A DNA stretch of 64,000 bases from Terebella lapidaria (lineage: Eukaryota; Annelida; Polychaeta; Terebellida; Terebellidae). The stretch covers positions 26,199,001 through 26,263,000 of the forward strand of contig OX424563.1 in assembly GCA_949152475.1 (NCBI GenBank). The letters are read 5' to 3'. This document shows, piece after piece, positions 37,660-47,571 of this stretch. Within the stretch, counting starts at the first letter, position 1. Every line of letters begins with the position of its first letter. The notes under the pieces were generated by a model. That model was not told the DNA's origin and searched no databases. It worked only from the letters and a program-made list of their open reading frames with translations. Made by a program: the position numbers and the translations under genes.

Positions 37660-39805
37660 CTGGCAACAAATTTATGCACAAGATAAATGTTAGTTATAAT
37701 AATAAAAGAATTTTTGAAGTGATTACTAGAATGAGAAAGAAACATACAAGACAAACTATACCTATTAAACGAGTAAATATATTATAAACTTATGAAAACT
37801 ATTGTGCCAAACTTAATACTGTATTTTCTTCTGAAAATTGACGCATGCAGGTTATTGGTAAAAAATGCCAAATAATGAAATGAAGAATATTTTACGACTA
37901 TGGGAGGCTAACTGCACTTTTTGCGCCTTTTTCAGACAAACAATTATATAGTGCTAGAAAGAGTACCCGGGTAACTCGTAACGGTTACGAATTCGCCATT
38001 AACCGGTTACGGAATTTGCTATTCGTTACCCGTGAAAGAAATGAAGACCTAGCTCAGAAGCTGATATCACGATATTAACCGATTGTCCGAGGCATAAACT
38101 CTAGTCAAAACATGATGTTTAACTCTGTAATTCAATATAGATCTATACATGATACTAGTAAAACATACAACATTTTTTTATGGGCTACGACTACGAGACA
38201 CGAAGAAAAATTAAGCTTTCAGCCTCGCATGTCGAGTGTTGACCGTATCACACATCACTGTATCACTGTTCTGTAGCACATAAAATAGTTCGTAGCCGGC
38301 GGGGAGGGGAGGGGTGGTGTATATCTGGTAATGTTAATTGAGATTCATTGAACTCAAATGTTACTTGCACATACATGTATACCTTATGACAGTAGGCTAG
38401 TCTCTATGTATAATTTTTTGGCAATATCACGCACGGCACACAGCCAGTCGCAGAAGGAGTGGGTGCCGGAACTACTTTTCCACATGGATTTGCAGGTGAT
38501 CCGGCTTACTTAGTATCTTCAAACATGATGTAATGCGCAGTCGATTCGAATCATGCGAATCTTCACAATTGTTGACGGTGTAGGTAGAGACGAGAAATCA
38601 AACTAAGATGACATATAAGCATTTATATAAACTTTTATTTCCTCCTAATAACAAATTTCAACAACGAAACAAACATGGCAAGGTACTTACGGTACAGGAG
38701 ACAATCCTCAAGTTTGGGACCGGCCGTTTTTACTATGAACCAATATGCCGATGCAATGGTGATTTTTTTACGAGTACCCGGTTACGAAGCGGGTACGGTC
38801 TAACGGTTAACCGGTTACGAAAATCGCTACTCCTTCTACCACTAATTATATACTAGTGATAAATTATTTGATTTTGTATCATTTATCAAATACATGAGTG
38901 TTTGAAATCAACATCAACTATTCATACCATAACTCTGGTCATGCTGATATTTCTAGTGTAGGTTGTCAAGGTCTTCTTTTTCGGATCAACGATTGACTCC
39001 TCAACAACACAAGCACTCTTCGGGCCTGGCACGAATCGCTCGCCCCATTTCGGCAGGTGGTTCGTTTTCGTGATGATACGACGTGTGAAGAGGCAGCCCT
39101 GTCGAAACTCTCGCTCGATGACATCTTCTGACAGCACGTGTGTACTGCAATGAGAAATGTAATAAAGTGTAACCATGTGACTGAAAGTATAATTCTTTCA
39201 AATAACAAAAAAAAATTTGCAAGTGAGACTATCGCACATACATGTGATGGAAGTAACACGGTTCAACGACATTTACTTGATCAATGGAAAAGGAACATAT
39301 ACTATATTTCTTATAGATCTATATGATACATCTATAGCAATGACCATCTGTCACTGTGGTCATAAATACATCAACTATACACTGTACATGTATAATGTAC
39401 ATGACTGTGTGATAGGCTATTGTTCATTTTTCTTTGCTTCATTTTTTCTTTCAATCTATCCATGCCAATTGTATATTTGTACAATAATCATGATAATGTT
39501 TGTTACTTTTTGCCATATTAAGCGGTATAGGAAAGATGCCCATGGCCATTTTACTGGCAACACATTGCCCTAGCAAATAGCAATTTCAGTTCTCATTCAC
39601 ATACTGGTTGGTATACTTTGAAATCAAACAAAACATTTCCTCCAGCATCATATCTTTGCCAGCGACAGATGTTGGATTTCAACCCTGGCACAGCACTGTA
39701 ATGCTAATGGACTCACCTTTGGGGATTTGGGTAACGTTTCCAGTAGGCTGACGATACCTGGTCCCAAGAAAACTTGAATATGTTGACGGTCGTGAAGTAT
39801 TTCAT
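37345..39805 (-). CDS. PRELID1: PRELI domain-containing protein 1 (three coding exons)
   Basis: Coding exons on the minus strand are 39717-39805, 38928-39144 and 37345-37659, joining in frame to 206 codons (human PRELID1 has 219). The protein starts MKYFTTVNIFKFSWDQV and continues through YWKRYPNPQSTHVLSED, the PRELI/MSF1 core (RRIITKTNHLPKWGERF, VVEESIVDP, TYTRNIS), EREAWINSSLFGFSRA and FKGFEHVLTKLY-like text (KAVKGFEHVL), ending in a Lys/Ala-rich helix. PRELI proteins, with a TRIAP1-type partner, carry phosphatidic acid across the mitochondrial intermembrane space for cardiolipin synthesis. Splice sites are canonical: donors gtgagt and gtatga, acceptors ttgcag and tgccag. An upstream minus-strand acceptor-like sequence (attacag, about 39850) suggests a further 5' UTR exon. 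Confidence 0.93.
37950..38843. mobile_element. Non-autonomous hAT-type element (894 bp) in PRELID1 intron 2
   Basis: The ends are agtgctagaaagagtacc (left) and, reverse-complemented, agtggtagaaggagtagc (right), 15 of 18 identical. Both ends abut the same 8-bp sequence AATTATAT (37942-37949 and 38844-38851), the target duplication size of hAT transposons. The (t)AGTG start also fits that superfamily. Subterminal regions are filled with ggttacg, taaccggtta and gtacccg words in both orientations, as expected of transposase-binding repeats. No transposase frame is present. The insertion sits in the 1268-bp intron and does not touch the splice sites. Confidence 0.85.
38928..39144 (-). CDS. PRELID1: PRELID1 coding exon 2
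   Basis: 217 nt, entered through acceptor cattgcag and left at atg|gtatga. It completes the Ser codon and encodes 72 residues from THVLSEDVIEREF to NISMTRVM. THVLSED, TKTN.LPKWGERF and EESIVDP are diagnostic of the PRELI domain. Confidence 0.92.
39717..39805 (-). CDS. PRELID1: PRELID1 coding exon 1
   Basis: 89 nt from ATG (context agaATGa) to the donor cccaaag|gtgagt. It encodes MKYF...SWDQVSSAYWKRYPNPQ plus two bases of a Ser codon. YWxRYPNP is the family signature just before the first intron. Confidence 0.9.
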
Positions 39806-39849
39806 TCTGGTTGGCACCCGGTATATCCTGTATAGATATAGACCTCTCT

Positions 39850-41240
39850 CTGTAATTGATAAATATATAAACATTATGATCATTATGTAGAATATATGTT
39901 AGGGCTCGTACGAGTCAAAAATTTCTGATCTGACCCGCCCTGGGTAACCCATCCAAATATATATCAAACTTTGAACTAGACTCACTGGAGCATTTTGTGA
40001 CACAAAAATGCCAGTCATCGATCTTTGAAACCAAATTCAAAACCGACTAATATTTTTTCTTGCATATCCAATCCGACTCTTCGATAATGTAGAATGTAAC
40101 AGTTGAAGGTTTTTTTTTTGCCAAAAATCAACAACATATTACTTTTATTTCTCTTGCCAAACACAAACATACACAACGAGTACATGAACGAAATTCACAC
40201 TTCGATATTAAACACTGATCCAAATGTTACTTCAGTTACTTCATTTCTCAAGGTTTTTCGGGAACACGCTGGCAATAGCTTTTTCATTAAATTTACTATA
40301 TTTGAGGCAAGTTCAGAATTTGGAAAAAAAGGATGCTCGTGAACTGAAACGATGCGAGTGACACAAATTGTAAAGCAAGTACGGGTACATATTATTTTTT
40401 CGTCAGTGTTCATGTTCAAGTTTGAAAGTACATGACCTCATAAAACTACTTCAATTTTTTCTGATGATTTTCTATATTCATTCTTGTGATTTTACTAGTG
40501 TTTACCGCAAATATTGATGGCAAAAGCTATCATTATTTATTCTCAGGTATGAGTAAATAATATTGGTCCTAATAGTGGCACATGCACTCTTAGTAGAGCG
40601 CCCCCCTCTTCTCCCCCAAAATGTTCGATTTTTGCAATCTTATAATTAACTTCATATCTTTCTAATAAGATCTTAGTGTTCCAATCCAATTTGACCTCAA
40701 TTCTTCGCGTGCTGCTGCATGAGGTCTTGCTTTGGCTTGCCATGCTACCATTAGGACCAATACGGTAATTCGAGATCACGACTTCGTAATCACGACATCG
40801 TAATTCATGATCACGACTTTGTAATTCGAGATCACGACTTTGTAATTCGTGATCACGACTTGTAATTCGAAATCACGAATTAGACACCATATTTTCTCGA
40901 CATACATCCTGAGTACCTGACCCTAATATGCCGTCGTATGGAACAGTAAATTGTGAGGATAAACATGATAACAAGTGGATATTTGTTGGATTCAGGAAGT
41001 ATGGACATCATGAGCAACCTCTGACCAAGAATTTGAGTACCATCCCTGATTTTTAGCCAGTTACACCAGAGTTACAATGGATACAGCCGACTTGAAGTTC
41101 CGACTTTTTTTTTACAGAAATTCAGCAGAATTCTGACACAAGACTAGTCAAATTTTTCGAATAGATAGTCAATTCAGCATGTAATGCACTGGGACTGCCA
41201 GTAGACTGCTCAATGAATAAGTGGGGGCATTCGGAACTTA
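39850..41240. other. Intergenic DNA upstream of PRELID1
   Basis: Apart from the short palindromic repeat at 40765-40882, I see no gene or element. A minus-strand frame at 40543-40779 has no recognisable domain. The promoter of PRELID1 should lie in this interval, but no distinct TATA or initiator motif stands out. Confidence 0.5.
40765..40882. repeat. Minisatellite with a ~21-bp palindromic monomer
   Basis: Six successive copies of gtaattcgagatcacgactt-like monomers, mostly 20-21 bp, one shortened to 14 bp. The monomer core (aattcgtgatcacgaatt-like) is close to self-complementary, so the block could form cruciforms. Confidence 0.85.
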
Positions 41241-41241
41241 A

Positions 41242-42125
41242 AGCCTAACTAGAGTGGAAAAATAACTTTTTTTAGTTTAGTGTCAATATCAAAGACAGAA
41301 GTCTGGGGATCATTTCTGTTTTTACAAAACTGAAATATCTTGAATAGTCACTATTTTATGGAGGTTTGTTTATGACATGTCCTATTGACTTTCGGTTTCA
41401 AATGCAAATATGCAAATGAGCAATGATGACGTCATGTGAGTCACTGAAAGATAATGAGCTCATTGAAACCAGTACTGCATAATATTAAAGAACATGAATA
41501 TAATTTTTGTTCCACATAATGACTCTATACAGAAAATATTCAAATTTTAAATAAATTTTGTTGGCGTCATGGCAACCAGAGCCGGAATATGGCCCATAGC
41601 AACCACGTTGCTATGGAGATTTTGTTGCTAACCACTGATAATTCCACATCATTAAGACCTCAAGTTTTGTTACATTATGATCCTTTGTCAAAATGCTGAA
41701 CGAAAGTAGCACCTTCACATGTCCTAACAGTCCAATTGTCCATAGCAACCCACCCAACAACTGGTTGCTAAGGGGCGCTAGCTCTGAATGTGTAGCCTTG
41801 ACAACATGATGGCATATCATAAGACTGACTATGCATTACCACAAAACATATCAGTTTCTATAGGAAGCTTTATCTACATCATAACCCTTGCATAAATGAG
41901 GTTTAGATAGCTAATTGTGGTCTTGACTCATATGACGTCATGAATATCTTATTATAATAATTAATGAGGTCCTACAAAATGCTGATAGATTGGAAAAAAG
42001 TAATTCACGAAAATAGAAATATCTCCGGTTGTGGTTGAGATTTTCAAGTTCTGTAAAAACCAAAATGATCAGGGAAACCATCTCCACAGTATAAGAACAT
42101 AAAAATTATACACTCTAGTTAGACT
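41242..42125. mobile_element. Non-autonomous TTAA-target DNA element (884 bp)
   Basis: TTAA at 41238-41241 precedes agcctaactagagtg, and the complement of that end (cactctagttagact) is followed by TTAA at 42126-42129. The ends match at 14 of 15 positions. Inverted similarity resumes further in (ggatcatttctgtttttaca against gatcattttggtttttaca), giving imperfect arms of about 120 bp. TTAA duplications are typical of piggyBac and Kolobok superfamilies; the terminal bases do not decide between them. No transposase is encoded. The interior has further self-complementary ccatagcaac/gttgctatgg words. Confidence 0.75.
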
Positions 42126-42346
42126 TTAAAATCGTACGTTGCCAAGCAGTTTAGAATTGAATATCGGGATATATAATCACTAAATTACTGAACACCTAAG
42201 TTGCAATCCTTCTCAGATGGGCGTAGCCCTGAGGACATGGCAAAAGCAGGCCGAAAAAAAAAAATCTTAAAATACACCCTGCTTTTGCCTTGTTTTCGGG
42301 GATAAGATGGGCGCAGACATCTTGTTTCAGTTTGCATCACGTGACT

Positions 42347-42949
42347 CAGCCTGAGCGACGCGGAGCGTCTGAGATGGCTGTCATTCACCCTCGGGACGGA
42401 AATCGTTTGGACATCTTTTCAACTAATAAATCAAAATTTTCCACAACTGTACCTTCTAGGCCCCATCTATATACCGAGAGGACATAGGGGATACATATTT
42501 GACAAACAATCAATGACTTTATCACTGAAATATCCCAACTTGAAAACGCGAACCAGATTTTGACAAGTTCTTGGCAGGGCCATGGGTCTATCCATTTTCC
42601 CAATAGTATGACATCGAAATCGCTTGGTGGCGCCACAACTCGATCTCATATAATGAAAAGTGGCGCCACCAAGTGAATTGTGAGGTCAATACAGCTGGAA
42701 AAATGGATGCGCCCATGAGATGTGTCAAGTTGTCACAATCTGGTTCGCGTTTTCAAGTTGGGATATTTCAGTGGTGAAGTCATTGATTGTTTGTCAAATA
42801 TGTATCCCCTATGTCCTCTCGGTATATAGATGGGGCCTAGAAGGTACAGTTGTGGAGAATTTTGATTTATTAGTTGAGAAGATGTCCAAACGATTTCCGT
42901 CCCGAGGGTGAATGACAGCCATCTCAGACGCTCCGCGTCGCTCAGGCTG
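42347..42949. mobile_element. Almost fully palindromic fold-back element (603 bp) with target duplication
   Basis: The left arm (42347-42636, starting cagcctgagcgacgcgg) is the near-exact reverse complement of the right arm (42660-42949), separated by a 23-bp loop. Arms diverge only in a block near the centre. The same 9-bp sequence CACGTGACT flanks both ends (42338-42346 and 42950-42958). A 9-bp duplication fits Mutator-like elements; if the first base matches by chance, an 8-bp duplication with CAG termini would fit hAT. The mirrored open frames in the arms are palindrome artefacts. No transposase. Confidence 0.88.
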
Positions 42950-42959
42950 CACGTGACTT

Positions 42960-43850
42960 AGTTCACAGTGCGCTCGCTAGAGCCCAGAGGCAGCACAAGT
43001 GATTCGCCAGGTGGCGCAGCTAATTCTCGTTCGAAACAATGTCAACAAGAACTCAAATTTGCAACGTTTTGTCATAGTTTTGAGCGCTTATTTCGTGATA
43101 TTTACTGAAAAAAAAGTCCTATAATTTCGTTCAACGAGTACTCGATTATCAATTTGAAACTCGGTTCATGCTGTGACTCGACTCGTTGACGAGTACTTGT
43201 GCTGTTCCTAATCACGTCCGGCCCCGGCCCAGAGAACTGCAGAGAACGCCTCAGTTAGGGTGGTTGAGTCACAGTTCAAAGCTCAATTCGGAGTGAGTAT
43301 CACATCTACATCTGTACTGAACAAATTAGTCAGACATCATTCACACAACACAAACTTTAGATAACCTTATGGTTGTATGTATTTCTCTATTTGCCCATGC
43401 ATTCAAGTTATGAACTGTTTTTCCTTCCGTGACTTTTCTCGTGGTCGCTCTTGTCAGCCGTCATATTTGGGTCACAGTCTCGCGGCAAATGTCTTTCATT
43501 GAAAAAAAAAGTGAAAGTAAGAACTAAAAATCATTATATGACGGTATTTGTATGCTAACTATTCCAGTCCCATGGATAATATTTTACTTTTTTTTCGAAT
43601 AATCTCCATTTATAGAAAACACAAATGTAACCAGTACCTGTAAATGTTTGTATGGAACACTGTTCATCACAAAAGAATCCTACTCGCGGGCACAAACTAT
43701 ACATGAGCAACGATGATATTTAAAAAAAAAAACATATGTAGGCCTACTGAAGGTAGAATAAAGGTTAAAAAATTCTTTTCAAATTTATGAATCTCTGTCA
43801 TTGTCCAACAATTATTTTTGTCATTGTGCGACGGTCGGACTCGGAATTGC
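42960..43850. other. Intergenic DNA, nothing identified
   Basis: No gene-like open frame or clear element. Near 43130-43200 short complementary words around cgagtactcg are present but too short to call. Confidence 0.5.
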
Positions 43851-44060
43851 GGCCATCCCAGATAGCATTAACAGATGGGACCCACATGGGGCCCATATGG
43901 GCTGGTATATGGGACCAGCATGGGCAAACCCGGCGGGATCCCTCCGGGTTTTGCACCAGGGCTCCACATGGGACCCATACGGGCTTGGTAGCTACAGCCC
44001 ATGAGGGACCCATATGTTGCCCTCAATGTTGCCCCGTATGGGCCCCACATAGGATTTCAA
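43851..44060. repeat. Dispersed gggacccatatggg-type repeat, copy 1
   Basis: The block begins ccatcccagatagcattaac and is dense in palindromic words such as gggacccacatgggg, cccatatggg and gggcccatatggg. A second member lies in inverted orientation at 57955-58145. The overlapping frames (Gly/Pro/His/Trp-rich) are readings of the repeat. Confidence 0.7.
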
Positions 44061-46190
44061 TCAGTACCCCCCTCCCCCTTGCTTTTAAAAATGGTTTGAT
44101 CATGTAGGTATGTGGATATTGCTGCCGGACACAAAACTGAGGGTGCTGTCTCCCAGTGCATGCCTTGTCAGACAGTTCTGGAAACCGTGTCTGGCAGCAA
44201 TGCACTGATACCTAGGATCAAACACGATTATGGGAGACAGAATGAACGGATAGGCCTACCCTGGTACTCCGAAATTTCAAACAAAGTTGTATGTATGACA
44301 AACAGAGAGCACTACCGAAGTGTATCAACATTACCTGACAAGCCACGTTATATGTCAAAATGAATGTAAGGAACACAGACAAGTAAATTCACAATTTTAT
44401 TCTTAGACATGATCATTTTCAATATTTTTATCTGATATTTCTTAGAAGGGTTTCCAGTATCCAGTGGTAAATTCACATTTCATCTCTGTGTTCAATCTTC
44501 TGTGACCACAAATTTTGTATATGTAATAATATTTAATCCTCGTTGTGCGTGTTTTCGATGTTCAAATGCTCCAGGCTCCCCTGGACAACCATCACCCCCT
44601 CGTTCTCTTCCCGTGTGCAAATTTTAAACTCTTGTTTTTCGTCCTGCCAAGAGTTGCATGGTTTTCAGCTCAATGCCTGTTGAGACGATTTTATATGCAA
44701 TGATTAAATATTAGGGGCATGAAAATATATTCAAAATGTCAAACCTATACTCGTACCATACAGAGATGAGACATGCAAACTCTACAAAACATAGCCATTA
44801 TTACATGCACACACCTGATGTTGTTCATGCCATACTGGACCTCAGCTCCGGTAGCCTATGTGTGGTAGGGAAGTATAATCTGCTGAAACGTTGTGATCGT
44901 TAATGTTGAGTTTCGACCAACATTGCATGCATTGTCAAAATTCGTATTCGAAATATTGTTTATGCTTACTGTATTTACCCATCACCCAGCAATTGTCTTC
45001 AAACGTCGATGTCTCGAATGCTCTGCAGCTGTCGTGGAATTGTGGAACACTCAGTACGACTTCAGTACTCAACCTGCCATACATCAAGAGATTTTTTACA
45101 TGTTTTTTCATTATTGCAAAGCAATATCTCTAACGTATTCTGTCAAAAATGTTACAGTACTTGACAAAAACAAACCTGCTCGTTGTTGTGGCGAGGCTTC
45201 CAGTTGCCTCCCGAGATTTCCACAGAAAATCCTGCAATATCACAGTGCAGATTTGGGGATATACGTAGGTAATACATGTGTCACGACTGGTATTTCCTTT
45301 TATGATAAGGCCTGTAGCATGAAAATTTGTACAATTGGGATTTTTTCTTGTAATGCATGCAATTTTAAAAAAATTAATTGTATTTTTCCCCAAAACAGAT
45401 GGTAATAAGTGTGTGGAAGCTTGAGAAAATACATATACATTTTTTACAGAAATTGATTATCATTAAAATTAAATTTTCTACATTTTTGAGGTAAAAAATG
45501 GGCAAAAATGGCCGTAATGCGTTAGCATCATGAAAACATTATAACTAATTCTACTATTACTGAGAATTATTGAATAAGATATGGGGTTGTTTAATGTAAA
45601 TTATATCTTTTTGAGCACTTCATTGTTCATATTTCATTAATTTGTCGAAATATTCAAAGCATTTCGTTTTTTCTCCCAAAAAACATGAAATTGTGTATTA
45701 TGTAATGTTTTGGGTGTAATTTTTCATGATTATAATTTCCCAATAATTTTATCCATACTGATTGCTCAAATATGAAGAACTTGGGTTTTAAAATAAGCAA
45801 ATATATCTATATATTAATTGAATACATCAATTTCAGTATCACATGTGCCCAAATGTTTCAACAAGGACAGGAATGTGATACGAGATTCCGTAATACTCTT
45901 GCGTGTCACATCCGTCCCCATAGGGATAGGCTGCTGTATGCTAGGTATCTGTTGGCTGACAATCATTGTCTCACATCATAATTATGGGGGTTGGACATCC
46001 TACAAATTAGAAAACATTAGATGTACTAAATCTATTTCAGTTTTCTGTTAAGAAGTATTAGAGTGTTCATGTCACGTCCGTCCCCACTGTCACGTCCGTC
46101 CCCTGGTGGGCTTCTTGACCTGTCTTCAGTGCCACAGAATGTACTTTAAAACATTTCAAAGATCATAGTCAATAAATCAGAATCAATTGG
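44061..46190. other. Intergenic DNA left of the gypsy insertion
   Basis: The longest frame (plus strand, 44893-45405, 170 codons) matches nothing I know and overlaps antisense frames in AT-rich DNA, so I do not call it a gene. Near 44117-44202 attgctgccggacac and its near-complement form a loose hairpin. The motif tgtcacgtccgtcccc occurs near 46069 and 46087, with a variant at 45903. Confidence 0.5.
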
Positions 46191-46762
46191 AATGTAGTGT
46201 AAAGATTGGGTCCCTGGGGGGTAGGCATTTTACTGTGATTTGGCCAAACTTTCGTGGGAGGGCAGCTATGTCTACACTCGGGAAGGGATTTTGATTAGGG
46301 AAGTTTCTTTTTTACTCACTGTTAGCAATCTTCACCAGAGTCAGTTCAGATTATCTTGATTTTCACGCATTTTAGTTCGTTTATGTTTTGCCGGCTGCCA
46401 GCCGTATCCCATGTGGTTTTATTGCATTCGCTAGGGGGCGCGACGGTCAATTTGTTTACCTTTTGGCCGGCCGCTTCGAGAGTGATTTTAATGCCTGGGA
46501 GGCGCAATTATCTCAACCTATACATTTATTTACGGGGCAGGGTGTGGGAATTCATTGGGGAAACATAATTTAGGGGATGTTAGGGCATAATTCTCTAGTT
46601 ATTTAGATTTTACCGTGAGCATATCTAGCGTGGATGAACCGGAAATGGAGGGGCTATTAACGCCCAGCACTCTGGGAATTCTGGCCTCAATCTGAGCCAG
46701 AATCCGGCTTGCTTGACCCCTGAACCTGATCTGGGTCACCGTGACCTGGTTCTGGAGCCAGT

Positions 46763-46771
46763 CTATTTAAG
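46763..46771 (+). promoter_or_regulatory. TATA-like element of the LTR promoter
   Basis: ctatttaag, followed about 20-30 bp later by GC-rich DNA (gcagcgctcccagggg), fits a Pol II start near 46790-46795. The identical site is at 56579 in the 3' LTR. Confidence 0.5.
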
Positions 46772-47381
46772 CAGCGCTCCCAGGGGAGATTTTCAGTCTG
46801 CAGCCCCGCAGGGCAAGGAGCAACATCTAGAGACAGGAACCTATCAGGAGCAACTTTTAGCCAGGAGCTACACCAAGCCTGACCAAGGAGCTACACTTAA
46901 AAGCTACAGGAGCTACACTGATATCAGCTTGCCAGGAGCTACACAGTTAGGATCAAGGTATATCTTATGCTGGAGCCACAATCATTTTAGGCTGCAGACC
47001 TAAACAGTTAGGCTGCATACCACCAATATTTTAGGCCAGGTTAGGCTGGATGCAATTTGACATATATTATTTAGCCAGTTTTAGGCCTGGTGGAGCCATG
47101 TTTTATGAATTACATTTAAGCTGAATTAGGATATCATATCAGTTAGACAGGGGGAAATTTACAATTTTATTCATTTCGGGTTTTGGATGTTTGTCCTGTG
47201 AAAACAGCCACGTATTTACAATTTTATTCATTTCGGGTTTTGGATGTTTGTCCTGTGAAAACAGCCACATACATATTTTATCTGATTTACTCTGGGTTTG
47301 GATTGTTTAGCCCGTGAAAACAATCACATGTACATTGCCCGTTGTGCATATCATTTTACCATTTTGTACCTGTTCATGTTG

Positions 47382-47387
47382 AATAAA
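47382..47387 (+). promoter_or_regulatory. LTR polyadenylation signal
   Basis: AATAAA about 90 bp before the LTR end. The counterpart in the 3' LTR (57198-57203) would direct 3' end formation of the genomic RNA. Confidence 0.6.
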
Positions 47388-47477
47388 CCCTGGTAGCGTA
47401 TTCAGTGTCCGAGTTTTCTCTCTCATGTGCAAAATTTGAAGGAAGCAGGAATACTCGCTCGCTTATCCGTGACAAAC

Positions 47478-47495
47478 TGGTGTCAGAAGTGGGAT
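47478..47495 (+). promoter_or_regulatory. Primer-binding site, tRNA-Leu type
   Basis: tggtgtcagaagtgggat starts 3 nt after the LTR. It is the exact complement of the 3' end of animal tRNA-Leu (CAG family), which ends in atcccacttctgacacca with the CCA tail. It would prime minus-strand DNA synthesis. Confidence 0.85.
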
Positions 47496-47571
47496 ACTTT
47501 TGCCCCGTTGGCACTAGTATCCTACGATACGATTCCACGTTCCTGACAAATACCTTGCACATTGAGTAGAG

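Larger units (their letters stand above)
46198..47474 (+). repeat. 5' LTR (1277 bp)
   Basis: Runs from TGTAAAG to CCGTGACA and matches 56014-57290 at a constant offset of 9816 bp. A TATA-like ctatttaag (46763) and AATAAA (47382) bracket a presumptive R region of about 600 bp, long for a gypsy LTR. Within R, aggagctacac recurs several times and a 57-bp segment starting acaattttattc is duplicated (47161-47217, 47218-47274), with a third diverged copy after it. The short frames inside the LTR recur in both copies and are not credible genes. Confidence 0.95.

Noticed and set aside
39217-39573. 118-codon frame on the plus strand
   Set aside because: Lies within PRELID1 intron 1 on the opposite strand, without domain or splice support.
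42185-42911. Mirrored frames repeating the same peptide on both strands
   Set aside because: Generated by the palindromic element at 42347-42949.
44893-45405. 170-codon plus-strand frame
   Set aside because: Longest orphan frame outside genes, but Cys/Phe/Ile-rich in AT-rich DNA, overlapped by an antisense frame of 87 codons, and without any domain.
46356-47003. Frames inside the LTRs (70, 61 and 96 codons), duplicated in both LTRs
   Set aside because: Conserved only because the LTRs are identical copies. They cross the promoter and R region and match no protein.
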